DNA of 64,000 bases, from assembly GCF_014851905.1 (NCBI RefSeq), contig NZ_JACVAQ010000002.1, forward strand, positions 744,001-808,000, written 5' to 3'. A model generated the notes under the pieces. That model was not told the DNA's origin and did not search any database. It saw only the letters and a list, made by a program, of their open reading frames with translations. Positions within the stretch are counted from its first letter, which is position 1. The number at the start of each line of letters is the position of its first letter. The position numbers and the translations under genes were made by a program. Shown in pieces: positions 42,041 through 51,483 of this stretch. The DNA is from Pseudomonas sp. PDM14 (GTDB taxonomy: Bacteria > Pseudomonadota > Gammaproteobacteria > Pseudomonadales > Pseudomonadaceae).

Positions 42041-43705
42041 GTGGAACGCGAATTTATGGAATTCGACGTCGTCATCGTTGGTGCGGGCCCTTCCGGTCTG
42101 TCTGCCGCCTGCCGACTCAAGCAGAAAGCCGCCGACGCCGGCAAAGAGATCAGCGTCTGCGTGGTCGAGAAAGGCTCCGAGGTCGGTGCCCACATTCTTT
42201 CCGGTGCAGTGTTCGAGCCGCGTGCGCTGAACGAGCTGTTCCCCGACTGGAAAGAACTCGGCGCCCCGCTGAATACCCCGGTCAAGCGTGACGACATCTA
42301 TATGTTGAGAAACGCCGAATCCGCGATCAAGGTGCCGGACCTGTTTGTGCCGAAAACCATGCACAACGAAGGCAACTACATCATCTCCCTAGGCAATCTG
42401 TGCCGCTGGCTGGCCCAGCAGGCCGAGAACCTCGGTGTCGAGATCTACCCGGGCTTCTCCGCCCAGGAAGCACTGATCGACGAGAACGGCGTGGTGCGCG
42501 GCATCATCACCGGCGACCTGGGTGTGGACCGCGAAGGTCACCCGAAAGAAGGCTACTACACCCCCGGCATGGAGCTGCGTGGCAAGTACACGCTGTTCGC
42601 CGAAGGCTGCCGCGGTCACCTCGGCAAACAACTGATCAGCAAGTATGACCTGGCTTCCGAAGCCGACGCCCAGCACTATGGCATCGGCATCAAGGAAATC
42701 TGGGACATCGACCCGGCCAAGCACGAGCAAGGCCTGGTGGTACACACCGCCGGCTGGCCGCTGGACGTGATTGGCACCGGCAACACCGGTGGCTCCTTCC
42801 TTTATCACCTGGAAAACAACCAGGTGGTCGTCGGCCTGATCGTCGACCTGTCCTACAGCAACCCGTTCCTCTCGCCATTCGACGAGTTCCAGCGCTACAA
42901 GCACCACCCGGTCGTGGCGCAGTACCTGGAAGGCGGCAAGCGCGTTTCCTACGGTGCTCGCGCCATCTGCAAAGGCGGCCTGAACTCGCTGCCGAAGATG
43001 GTCTTCCCGGGCGGCGCGCTGATCGGCTGCGACCTGGGTACCCTGAACTTCGCCAAAATCAAGGGCAGCCACACCGCCATGAAGTCCGGCATGCTCGCCG
43101 CCGAAGCGGTCGCTGACGCACTGCTGGCCGATGGCCAGGGCGGTGATCTGCTCAATGGCTACGTTGATGGCTTCAAGGCCAGCTGGCTGTACGACGAGCT
43201 GTTCCGCAGCCGTAACTTCGGCCCGGCGCTGCACAAGTTCGGCCCGGTTTTCGGTGGCGGCCTGAACTGGCTGGACCAGAACATCTTCGGCGGCAAGATC
43301 CCCTTCACCCTGCATGACACCAAGCCGGACCATGCCTGCCTGAAGAAAGCCGCTGAGTCGACCAAGATTGCCTACCCGAAACCGGACGGCAAGCTGAGCT
43401 TCGACAAACTGTCCTCGGTATTCCTCTCCAACACCAACCATGAAGAGGAACAACCGTGCCACCTGAAACTGACCGATCCGAACATTCCGATCGAGCAGAA
43501 CCTGCCGCTGTATGACGAACCGGCGCAGCGCTACTGCCCGGCAGGCGTGTATGAAGTCGTCAGCAATGAAGACGGCAGCAAGCGCTTCCAGATCAACGCG
43601 CAGAACTGCGTGCACTGCAAGACCTGTGACATCAAGGACCCGGCCCAGAACATCACCTGGGTGGCTCCTGAAGGCACCGGCGGCCCGAACTACCCCAACA
43701 TGTAA
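42041..43705 (+). CDS. ETF-ubiquinone oxidoreductase
   Basis: 554 residues. FAD motif VVIVGAGPSGLSAA near the N-terminus, membrane-associated ubiquinone region in the middle and a [4Fe-4S] site at the C-terminus (CPAGVYEV, then CVHCKTCDIKDP). GTG at 42041 is chosen: AGGAGA is at proper distance and the N-terminus MEREFMEFDVV fits the family. Passes electrons from EtfBA to the quinone pool. Confidence 0.95.
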   Translation: MEREFMEFDVVIVGAGPSGLSAACRLKQKAADAGKEISVCVVEKGSEVGAHILSGAVFEPRALNELFPDWKELGAPLNTPVKRDDIYMLRNAESAIKVPDLFVPKTMHNEGNYIISLGNLCRWLAQQAENLGVEIYPGFSAQEALIDENGVVRGIITGDLGVDREGHPKEGYYTPGMELRGKYTLFAEGCRGHLGKQLISKYDLASEADAQHYGIGIKEIWDIDPAKHEQGLVVHTAGWPLDVIGTGNTGGSFLYHLENNQVVVGLIVDLSYSNPFLSPFDEFQRYKHHPVVAQYLEGGKRVSYGARAICKGGLNSLPKMVFPGGALIGCDLGTLNFAKIKGSHTAMKSGMLAAEAVADALLADGQGGDLLNGYVDGFKASWLYDELFRSRNFGPALHKFGPVFGGGLNWLDQNIFGGKIPFTLHDTKPDHACLKKAAESTKIAYPKPDGKLSFDKLSSVFLSNTNHEEEQPCHLKLTDPNIPIEQNLPLYDEPAQRYCPAGVYEVVSNEDGSKRFQINAQNCVHCKTCDIKDPAQNITWVAPEGTGGPNYPNM

Positions 43706-43722
43706 TTCGCCCGCTGTATCGA

Positions 43723-43746
43723 AAAGCCGCCGCAAGGCGGCTTTTT
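43723..43746 (+). terminator. Terminator of ETF-QO
   Basis: AAAGCCGCC/GGCGGCTTT stem with GCAA loop and T5. Confidence 0.9.
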
Positions 43747-43880
43747 CGTTTCTGTCATTCCCGCGCCAAGGGGCTTCCGCCTTCCCCCCCCCGACCACAC
43801 ATCGCATACGAGCAGGTCGGAAGAAAACCCACCGCCAAGCTCTACGCTGAAACATCCAACGGCACGTTGAGCCGGCAATA

Positions 43881-43908
43881 AAAAAGGGCTCCCGAAGGAG
43901 CCCTTTTT
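43881..43908. terminator. Terminator of the RND gene (bidirectional)
   Basis: Twelve-base-pair stem AAAAAGGGCTCC/GGAGCCCTTTTT with CGAA loop, 16 bases past the RND stop on the minus strand. Confidence 0.9.
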
Positions 43909-43923
43909 CACATGCCTACCGGA

Positions 43924-46311
43924 TCAGTGAGCGAACAGCGAACCGCCCTGCTTGCCAGCCAGTTTCTCCGGCTTGATCAGGAAGCGAGCCAGTGCCGGCA
44001 ACAGCCACAGCGCACCGAACATGTTCCACAGGAGCATGAAGGTCAGCATCAGCCCCATGTCGGCCTGGAACTTGATCGCCGAGAAGATCCAGGTCGCCAC
44101 GCCGATCGCCAGGCACAGGCCGGTGAACAGAACGGCCTTACCGGTGGATTTCAGCGTCTGGTAGTAGGCTTCCTGCAGCGGCATGCCGGCACGCAGGAAA
44201 CTTTCCAGGCGACTGTAGATATAGATGCCGTAGTCGACACCGATACCCACACCCAGCGCGATCACCGGCAGGGTCGCCACCTTGACGCCGATACCCAGGG
44301 CCGCCATCAGCGAGTTGCCCAAGATCGAGGTCAGGATCAGCGGCAGGATGATGCACAGCATGGCGCCGAAGGAGCGGAAGGTGATCAGACACATCACCGC
44401 CACACAGATGTACACCAGCACCAGGATGATCAGCTCGGACTTGGCGATGACCTCGTTGGTCGCCGCTTCGATACCGGCGTTACCGGCGGCCAGGAGGAAC
44501 TCCAGACCATCCTTGTTGTGCTCCTTGGCGAACTCGTCGACCACGGAAACGGCGCGCTTGAGCGTGGCCGCCTTGTGGTCGTTGAGGAACACCAGTACCG
44601 GTGCCAGCGAGCAGTCGGCGTTGTACAGGCCATCGGCGCGGGCGATGGAACTGTTCAGCACGTCAGGGTTGCGCGACAGGGTTTCCCATTTCAGGTTGCC
44701 CTCGTTCATGCCCTTGATCACCTGCTTGGACACACTGACCATCGACAGTGCGGACTGCACGCCTTCGGTGTTGTCCAGGCGCCACATCAGCTCGTCCATC
44801 GGCGCCAGCGTGTCGTACGTCGAACAGCCTTCGTTCGGCGTCTTCACCATCACCACCAGCACGTCGGAGCTGGTCGAGTAGTTGTTGATGATGAAGTTGT
44901 TGTCGTTGTTGTAGCGCGAGTCGGCGCGCAGCTCCGGGGCACCCTGGTCGAGGTCACCGATCTGCAGGTTCTGCTTCTGGTAGATGAAGCCACCGACGCC
45001 GGCTGCCAGGGCGATGACCACCGAGATCGGCGCCACTACCGGGTGAGCGAAATTCGACAGCAGACGCCAGAACGGGTGGTCACGCACCGCGTCCTTCTTG
45101 CTGCGCTCGACCGCCTTGCTGCTGATACCGATGTAGGAAATCGCCACCGGCAGCAGGATCAGGTTGGTGAACACGATCACGCCGACACCGATGGACGCAC
45201 CGATGGCCAGCTCGCGGATCACGCCGATGTCGATCACCAGTAGGGTGATGAAGCCGACGGCGTCCACCAGGATGGCGATCATGCCCGGCAGGAACAGCTG
45301 GCGGAAGGTACGGCGGGCGGCGGTCAGGGCGTTGTCGGCGTCGCTCGACTGCAGGGCGATACCGTTGATCTTCTGCACGCCGTGGGAAATACCGATGGCG
45401 AAGATCAGGAACGGCACCAGCATCGAGTACGGGTCGAGACCGAAGCCGACCAGGTGCATCAGGCCGAGTTGCCAGACCACCGCGATCAGCGTCGTCGAGA
45501 GGACCGAAATGGTGCTGCGGATACACCAGCTGAACCAGTACAGCAGGACCAGGGTGATCAGGAAGGCGATACCGAAGAACGCCACCACCATGATCAGGCC
45601 GTCGATCAGGTCACCGACCTTCTTGGCGAAACCGACGATGTGAATCTTCACATTCGGGTTCTGCGCCTGGAACTTGTCGCGGATCTTCTCTTCCAGCTCG
45701 TGGGAGAACTGGCGGTAGTCCAGCTTGAGCAGCTCGCTCTGGTTTTCCGGGTTCGGGTAGGACTCCAGCAACGGCACGTCGACGATGCTCGACTTGAAGT
45801 TGTTGGCGACCAGACGGCCGACCTGGCCGGACTTGAGCACGTTGTTGCGCAGCTCGTCGAGGCTCTCCGCGGAACCGTCGTAGGTCTGCGGAATCACCTC
45901 ACCACCGTCGAAGCCCTCTTCGGTCACTTCGGTCCAGCGTACGCTCGGGCTCCACAGCGACTTCAGGCCGGAACGGTCGACACCCGGGATGTAGAACGCT
46001 TCGTCATGGACCTGCTTGAGCGTCTCCATGTATTCCTGGGTGAAGATGTCCCCGTCCTTGGCTTCCACGGAAATACGCACGGTATTGCCGAGGTTGGACA
46101 GGTCGTTGCGGTGCTCCATCATCTTCTGGATGAATGGATGGTCGAGCGGAATCATCTTCTCGAAACTGGTCGAGGGACGAATCATCGAGGCCTGCCACAG
46201 CAGGAAGATCGTCACCAGCGCGCAGAGAGTGATCACTACCGGCCGGTTGTTGAAAATCAGGCGCTCAAGAAAGGTCGCCTTGTCTTGGTGATGGCTACTC
46301 ATCGTACTCAT
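43924..46311 (-). CDS. RND/MMPL-type transporter
   Basis: 795 residues. About 12 hydrophobic segments in two halves, each with a large periplasmic loop (about 50-230 and 450-640); VGIGVDYGIYIYSRL-like and GISHGVQKINGIA segments mark TM4 and TM10. It is of the hydrophobe exporter type (MmpL/HpnN-like), without a membrane-fusion protein nearby. Last gene of the DUF1302-DUF1329-YCF48-RND set. The two ATGs at 46311 and 46302 are both possible. Confidence 0.85.
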   Translation of the reverse strand: MSTMSSHHQDKATFLERLIFNNRPVVITLCALVTIFLLWQASMIRPSTSFEKMIPLDHPFIQKMMEHRNDLSNLGNTVRISVEAKDGDIFTQEYMETLKQVHDEAFYIPGVDRSGLKSLWSPSVRWTEVTEEGFDGGEVIPQTYDGSAESLDELRNNVLKSGQVGRLVANNFKSSIVDVPLLESYPNPENQSELLKLDYRQFSHELEEKIRDKFQAQNPNVKIHIVGFAKKVGDLIDGLIMVVAFFGIAFLITLVLLYWFSWCIRSTISVLSTTLIAVVWQLGLMHLVGFGLDPYSMLVPFLIFAIGISHGVQKINGIALQSSDADNALTAARRTFRQLFLPGMIAILVDAVGFITLLVIDIGVIRELAIGASIGVGVIVFTNLILLPVAISYIGISSKAVERSKKDAVRDHPFWRLLSNFAHPVVAPISVVIALAAGVGGFIYQKQNLQIGDLDQGAPELRADSRYNNDNNFIINNYSTSSDVLVVMVKTPNEGCSTYDTLAPMDELMWRLDNTEGVQSALSMVSVSKQVIKGMNEGNLKWETLSRNPDVLNSSIARADGLYNADCSLAPVLVFLNDHKAATLKRAVSVVDEFAKEHNKDGLEFLLAAGNAGIEAATNEVIAKSELIILVLVYICVAVMCLITFRSFGAMLCIILPLILTSILGNSLMAALGIGVKVATLPVIALGVGIGVDYGIYIYSRLESFLRAGMPLQEAYYQTLKSTGKAVLFTGLCLAIGVATWIFSAIKFQADMGLMLTFMLLWNMFGALWLLPALARFLIKPEKLAGKQGGSLFAH

Positions 46312-46329
46312 ACCCTAAAAAAGCCCGGC

Positions 46330-47409
46330 TTATTGTTTTTGGCCCGGTTCGGCGCCATTCCCTTCTGCAACATGCACGCCGCCCTGGCCTACCAGGATCA
46401 GCTTGCCCGCCGCATCGTCGGTGACGCTTGCCAGCGAGGCGCGGTCAGGACGATTGAACACGGAGAACGTACGGCCGGAGTCGTTGCTGCGCAGCACGCT
46501 GCCGCCGTGACCGACGATGACCACGGTACCGTCCTTGAGCAGGGTGCCACCGGCCAGGCCGAAGCGCAGCGGGCCGCGCTCGGAGAGCAGCTGCTGGGTC
46601 TGCCAGGTCTTGCCGAAGTCGGTCGAGCGCAGCAGGTTGCCACGCAGGCCGTAGACCAGCACGGTGTTGGCGCTGGCGGTACCTTGTGCACCGAACAGCG
46701 AGCCTTCATAGGGGCTTTTCAGGCTTTCCCAAGTCTGGCCCCAGTCGGCGGAGCGGAAGACGCTGCCCATCTCGCCCACGACCAGCAGGCCGGCATCCTT
46801 GACGGCGGTGATGCCGTTCAGGTGGTAGCCGTCTTCGTTGCTGATGCGGTCGCTGACGTCATTCCAGGTCTGCCCGCCATCGGTGGTTTCCAGCAGTGCG
46901 CCATAGGCACCGACGGCGATGCCGTGGTTGGCGTCCTGGAACCAGATGTCCAGCAGCGGCGCTTCGCGCCCGAGGTCTTCATGTTGCAGCGTCCAGTTGG
47001 CGCCGCCGTCGACGGTCGCCAGGATCTGCGCGTCGTGACCGACCGCCCAGCCTTTCTTGTCGTCGATGAAGAACACACCGGTGAGCAACTGCCGGGTCGG
47101 CACGCGGGCCTGCACCCAGTTGCGACCGGCGTCGTCGGAAAACAGGATGTGGCCACGATCACCCACAGCGACCAGACGCTTGCCGGCATGGGCAACGTCG
47201 AGCAGCAGGCTGTGAGCGGCTTTCGAGGATTCGATGGAGAAGACGGCCGGAGCGTCGGCGGCGACAGCGTGCACGGGAGCAGCCAGAACCAGGACGGAGA
47301 CCACGCTGAGCAATGACAGCGCTTTCGCCAGCGGCGATTTGAGTTGGGTCGACAGCGGAACGGAGTCCAGGCTACCGAAGCGGGTGCGCCGCATGACGGG
47401 CTCACGCAT
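46330..47409 (-). CDS. YCF48-like BNR-repeat exported protein
   Basis: 359 residues. Signal peptide with cut near HAVAA/DAP. Repeating SxDxGxxW-type BNR units (SDDAGRNW, TVDGGANW, TTDGGQTW, SADWGQTW, STDFGKTW) predict a beta-propeller as in Ycf48/HCF136. GGGGGAAG precedes the ATG. Gene immediately upstream of the RND gene, 18 bases apart; probably an accessory part of the same envelope system. Confidence 0.88.
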   Translation of the reverse strand: MREPVMRRTRFGSLDSVPLSTQLKSPLAKALSLLSVVSVLVLAAPVHAVAADAPAVFSIESSKAAHSLLLDVAHAGKRLVAVGDRGHILFSDDAGRNWVQARVPTRQLLTGVFFIDDKKGWAVGHDAQILATVDGGANWTLQHEDLGREAPLLDIWFQDANHGIAVGAYGALLETTDGGQTWNDVSDRISNEDGYHLNGITAVKDAGLLVVGEMGSVFRSADWGQTWESLKSPYEGSLFGAQGTASANTVLVYGLRGNLLRSTDFGKTWQTQQLLSERGPLRFGLAGGTLLKDGTVVIVGHGGSVLRSNDSGRTFSVFNRPDRASLASVTDDAAGKLILVGQGGVHVAEGNGAEPGQKQ

Positions 47410-47656
47410 AAAACTTCCCCCTTTATTCTTATAAGTGGGTGCATGCCTTATGGCAGACCGCCCATGCTATACAGCTTTGGAAAATCCTGACAATCGGCGC
47501 GACGTTATGTTTTGTTAAGCGCTCGATTGCCAGCAGCCGCACAAGCTCGGGCCTTGCGACTGTAGCAAGCTTTTTACGGCGTGCGTCGGCAAATCGTGCA
47601 AAGCCATTCTTCCGAGTGAACGAATCGCCGGCTCTTCCACCCTTCCCCAGATATAC

Positions 47657-47680
47657 GAAGCCGCCCTTGAGGGCGGCTTC
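47657..47680 (-). terminator. Stem-loop after the DUF1329 gene
   Basis: Perfect ten-base-pair stem GAAGCCGCCC/GGGCGGCTTC and four-base loop, 16 bases past the stop, but no T tract. It may be a weak terminator or 3' stabiliser. The rest of 47410-47695 shows no gene. Confidence 0.5.
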
Positions 47681-47695
47681 GATGACCTGTACGAC

Positions 47696-49066
47696 TCAGC
47701 GCGTCCCGCGTCGGCGCAAGGCCGCTGGGGTGAAGGCGCTGTCCGCCGGAATCGGCTGACTGAAATCGACCGTGGTCGGCTCCTCGCTGTCGAGGTTCTG
47801 CACGTGGTAACGGCGGCCCTGCAGGTCGTGGAACACCTCCATCGCCGACCAGGTGGTGGGCAGGTCGTAGTAGTTCTTCAGGTAGGCGACGGAGACGCGC
47901 CACAGCTCGTTGCGACCGTCGTACTGGTCGACCACGGCGGCCTGCCAGCTGTCCTCGTCGAGGTACAAGGTGCGCTTGGAATAGATGTGCCGCGCGCCCG
48001 GCTTGAGCGTGCCCTCGACCACCCACACACGGTGCAGCTCGTTGCGCGTCAGTTGTGGATTGATGTGGCCGACCTGCAGGACATCCTTGTACTTCACCTG
48101 CGGGCTGGAGATCTTGTAGTTGTTGTACGGGATGTACAGCTCCTTCTTGCCCAGCAGCTTCCAGTCGTAGCGATCCGGTGCGCCGTTGAACATGTCGGTG
48201 TCGTCGGCAGTGCGCAGGCCCTCGGACGCGGAGATCGGCGTGTCGTACGCCAGGTTCGGCGCGCGGCGAACACGGCGTTGGCCGGCACTGTAGCCCCAGG
48301 CCTGGCGCTGCTCCTTGACCTGATCCAGCGTCTCGTGCACCAGCGCGGCACTGCCGGCCAGACGCGCCGGGCTCTTGGTGAACGACAGGTAATAGAAGAG
48401 GATGTTGTTCAGGTCGGCGAAGCTGCCCTTGGGATCGTAGTAACGGAACAGCGCCTCCTGCTCGGTGACCACCGGCGAGAAGGCGCCATTGCGCTGCACC
48501 GCCACCTCCGCGGAGCGCCGCACGATGTGCGAACCGCGGTAGCGCACGATGTGGTTCCACAGCGCTTCCACGCCGCTCTGCGGAATCGGGAACGGGATGC
48601 CGCCGTAGGCATCAGCGAACCCATTGCCGCCGTCCAGCAGCTTGGCCGTCGAGGCATTCTTGATGCTGTTGTCGTAGACCCACTGCGGCGCCGAGCCAGA
48701 GCGGCGGGTCGGGTAGATCGGCATATTGAAGGTATCGGGATAGGCGTTGAACAGGGCGATCTGCCCTGCGCTCAGCTTGTCCTTGTACTGCTCCAGGTTG
48801 GCCTTGGTGATGGTGAACAGCGGCTTGTCTTGCGGGAACGGATCGACGTGGTGCGAGCTGTTGCCCTGGTACCCGGCCGGTGCCCGGGTAATGCCTCCGG
48901 TCCAGGCCGGGATGCTGCCGTCGGCGTTGCCCGCCTTTTCGGCACCGAACGGCGTCAGGCTGGCACCCAGTTTGGCCGCCTCTTGCGACGAAACGGCTGC
49001 CATTACGCTACCGGCAGAGAGCGCCAGTGCAATCGCGGCCCCCATCAGCGTGTGCTTTTTCAGCAT
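47696..49066 (-). CDS. DUF1329 exported protein
   Basis: 456 residues with a Sec signal cut near VMA/AVS. The sequence LGASLTPFGAEKAGNADGSIPAWTGG is the DUF1329 hallmark; the family has a LolB/LolA-like fold and is almost always next to a DUF1302 gene. It may carry a hydrophobic molecule across the periplasm. GGAGAA precedes the ATG. Confidence 0.88.
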   Translation of the reverse strand: MLKKHTLMGAAIALALSAGSVMAAVSSQEAAKLGASLTPFGAEKAGNADGSIPAWTGGITRAPAGYQGNSSHHVDPFPQDKPLFTITKANLEQYKDKLSAGQIALFNAYPDTFNMPIYPTRRSGSAPQWVYDNSIKNASTAKLLDGGNGFADAYGGIPFPIPQSGVEALWNHIVRYRGSHIVRRSAEVAVQRNGAFSPVVTEQEALFRYYDPKGSFADLNNILFYYLSFTKSPARLAGSAALVHETLDQVKEQRQAWGYSAGQRRVRRAPNLAYDTPISASEGLRTADDTDMFNGAPDRYDWKLLGKKELYIPYNNYKISSPQVKYKDVLQVGHINPQLTRNELHRVWVVEGTLKPGARHIYSKRTLYLDEDSWQAAVVDQYDGRNELWRVSVAYLKNYYDLPTTWSAMEVFHDLQGRRYHVQNLDSEEPTTVDFSQPIPADSAFTPAALRRRGTR

Positions 49067-49132
49067 CTTGATTCTCCGTGATAAGTCATCGACCGAGCGC
49101 CCATGGGCGCTCGGTATCTTTTATAGGGGGCC

Positions 49133-51088
49133 TTAGAACGAGTACTTGACGTTGACACCGACGTTATCGCGGTCACGAGCGGAGTTGTTCTGGCCTGCAC
49201 CGTAGAACTCGGTGTATTGCAGCTCGGCCTCCAGGCTATTCATGTAGTTGGCACGCAGGCCGACGGTGTACGCCTTGCGGTCTTCGATGAAGTTGCCGGT
49301 CTGGTGTGAATTGCCCTGGAAGTCATCCTTGTAGATGACGAACGGGGACAGGTTCACACCCGCATAAACGTCGTTCCAAGTGCCGGAAAGGACCACGGTG
49401 TAACCGTAGGAGTCACGGTCAATCTGGTCGTCATGACCAAAACCGGAAATGTACGAGTTGTTCGCACGCCCGGCGTACGTACGCTCCTGCAAACCACCGT
49501 TCAGCGGATTGAGGCCGATGTACTTCAGGCTGCTGCCGCGAATGTGCTCGGAGGCGAGTTCGGCCACACCGATCAGCGAGTCGAAACCCAAGGACGGGCC
49601 GAAATTGTAGATGGTGCCAACAGACGTATTGAACGCCTCTACACGCTCATAGTTGTGGAAGATGCTGCCACGGCACATCTGCCCGCCCGATACACGCGCA
49701 CAGGCCTGGGAGCCAGAGACTGCACCGTCATACAGGTTGGTCTGACCGGTTACGCCCTGCCCCAGAAGATCACCGAGGATGTCGTTGGTAGCGCTGATAC
49801 CGATGGGCATGTTCGGACGGTACGACAGCTCGCCGAACACTGACGCCTCGCCAACCGTGGTGTTGAAGCTGAAGCCATACATGCGTACGTCTTCCACGTA
49901 CTCACGACGTGCGATTGCGTTGCTCGCGGCATCGAGGGTTGCGATAGCCCCCGCGCTGCCACCGACGATCCCAACCAGGTTCGTCATATTGAGGCCCTGA
50001 TACCCGCCGAAGTCGACAGCGATCTGCGGTTCCTTGGTGTGGTAGTTGACGAAGTAGAAGCCGAACTCGGTCGAATTGAGTTCTTCGGCAATATAGCGGA
50101 ACGCCACGCCATATTGGCCATCGTTCTTGGCGTTCAGGTCGGAGCCGATGTTCGCCACCTTGAACACGCCTGTGGACGCATCCATGAAGCTGTTACGACC
50201 GTTCGGACCACGGCCGAGCCCCGTGAGACCGGACAGGGCGGCGCTACTGGCAATGCCGTTGTATGCAGCAAAGGCAGGAATCAGCGCGGTGCTGGTGGTG
50301 TAGGCCTGATCGCCACCATCGGCGAACAGGTCGGTTTCGGAGAAGTAGGTCCCGACCGGATCGATCACCGTTTCCTTCCAGTTGAACTGGTAGAAGGCTT
50401 CCATCGATAGGCTGTCGGTCAGCCCCAGGTTGAAGCTCAGCGCCTCGACCGGGACCAGAACCTCTTTCAGCTCCGAGCCGGGGAGGCGGAACTTGGCTGC
50501 GTCGACCGGGTTGGTGGTGTTGATACCACCACGGTAGAAAATCCCCTCCCCCCAGTTGAACACCTGCTTACCGAAACGAGCAGTAACAGGCATCTCTGCA
50601 ATGTCCCAATTGCCATAGACATAGGCATCGAGGATCTGCGCATCACGACCGGCCTTGTGGCGGGTTTCATACGTGAAGCTGTTGTCGCGCGGGTAGCTCT
50701 GGCTCGGCCGGTAGTCGTCGTTGTCGTTACGCCGGTCCATGATCTGGCTGTCGTAGAACGCCGTACCGCGCACCAGCATTCCGTAGTTCTGGTAGGTGGC
50801 CTCCAGGTCGGAGGTGACCTTGTACACCTCGGAAACCAGACCAGTGTCGAAATTGCGGTTACCGTCGTTGGTGTTGACGTCGTCGTTGCTCTTGTCGCGG
50901 CCCTGCACGCGCCAGAGCTGGCCGTAGGAGACGGTGGTGTCGAGCGAGCCGCTGAGTTCGTTGTCGAGGAAACTGAACTCTGCCGCCTGGGCCGGCACGG
51001 CCAGCAACAGCGGCATCAGTCCCGCCAGGGCGAAACCCGCAGCCGCGGGCGCCAGGCTCAGTGAAGAGGTGCGCAAGGGATTGTCCAT
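49133..51088 (-). CDS. DUF1302 outer-membrane barrel protein
   Basis: 651 residues. Signal peptide cut near AQA/AEF, then alternating beta strands and a C-terminal aromatic YSF, the outer-membrane insertion signal. It contains the FGKQVFNWGEGIFYRGGINTTNP segment typical of DUF1302. First gene of the cluster; GGAG precedes the ATG. Probably a porin-like channel for a lipid-like substrate. Confidence 0.9.
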   Translation of the reverse strand: MDNPLRTSSLSLAPAAAGFALAGLMPLLLAVPAQAAEFSFLDNELSGSLDTTVSYGQLWRVQGRDKSNDDVNTNDGNRNFDTGLVSEVYKVTSDLEATYQNYGMLVRGTAFYDSQIMDRRNDNDDYRPSQSYPRDNSFTYETRHKAGRDAQILDAYVYGNWDIAEMPVTARFGKQVFNWGEGIFYRGGINTTNPVDAAKFRLPGSELKEVLVPVEALSFNLGLTDSLSMEAFYQFNWKETVIDPVGTYFSETDLFADGGDQAYTTSTALIPAFAAYNGIASSAALSGLTGLGRGPNGRNSFMDASTGVFKVANIGSDLNAKNDGQYGVAFRYIAEELNSTEFGFYFVNYHTKEPQIAVDFGGYQGLNMTNLVGIVGGSAGAIATLDAASNAIARREYVEDVRMYGFSFNTTVGEASVFGELSYRPNMPIGISATNDILGDLLGQGVTGQTNLYDGAVSGSQACARVSGGQMCRGSIFHNYERVEAFNTSVGTIYNFGPSLGFDSLIGVAELASEHIRGSSLKYIGLNPLNGGLQERTYAGRANNSYISGFGHDDQIDRDSYGYTVVLSGTWNDVYAGVNLSPFVIYKDDFQGNSHQTGNFIEDRKAYTVGLRANYMNSLEAELQYTEFYGAGQNNSARDRDNVGVNVKYSF

Positions 51089-51415
51089 CTACAGCTCCAT
51101 CGTTCTTGTTATGAGTCGGGCCGTCGTTCGATGACGCGCCCAAGGCAGGCAACCGATGGAGCCAATACAAGATCGATACCAGAAATGCGTGGCCTGAACG
51201 CTTTCTTTCCGGCACGGCCGGCAACCTGGCCAGCTGGTCAGTTAATGTACAAAACGCGGCAAAAAAGCATTCGTGTCCTGATCCGCTCATGGATTTGGCG
51301 CGATCGAACTTGAGTAATACGGCGCCTGAGCAACGAGAAAAAACCATGCAAACCAGGCAGCTACGCGTTCCGTTCGAGCTGGCAGAAAGGAAACAGGCGG
51401 GGTAACAGCGGCGAA

Positions 51416-51433
51416 ACCGAGCAAGCGCTCGGT
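51416..51433. promoter_or_regulatory. Palindrome related to the AtuR operator
   Basis: ACCGAGC-AAGC-GCTCGGT. Compared with AtuR box 1 it keeps the AAGC centre and differs at two mirrored bases, so symmetry is kept. It lies 328 bases upstream of the DUF1302 start codon, the only gene it could regulate, or it may be a hairpin ending pepN (weak TTTC tail on the minus strand). No gene is seen in 51089-51483. Confidence 0.45.
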
Positions 51434-51444
51434 AACACCTGAAA

Positions 51445-51476
51445 GCGATCCCTCCCCACTAGCGGAAAGGGATCGC
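51445..51476 (-). terminator. Probable terminator of pepN
   Basis: GCGATCCCT/AGGGATCGC nine-base-pair stem, 14-base loop, short TTTC on the minus strand, just past the pepN stop. Confidence 0.5.
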
Positions 51477-51483
51477 AACGGCG

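Noticed and set aside
45382..47316. A 644-codon plus-strand frame across the RND and YCF48 genes
   Set aside because: Runs antisense through two well-supported genes and their junction; typical shadow composition.
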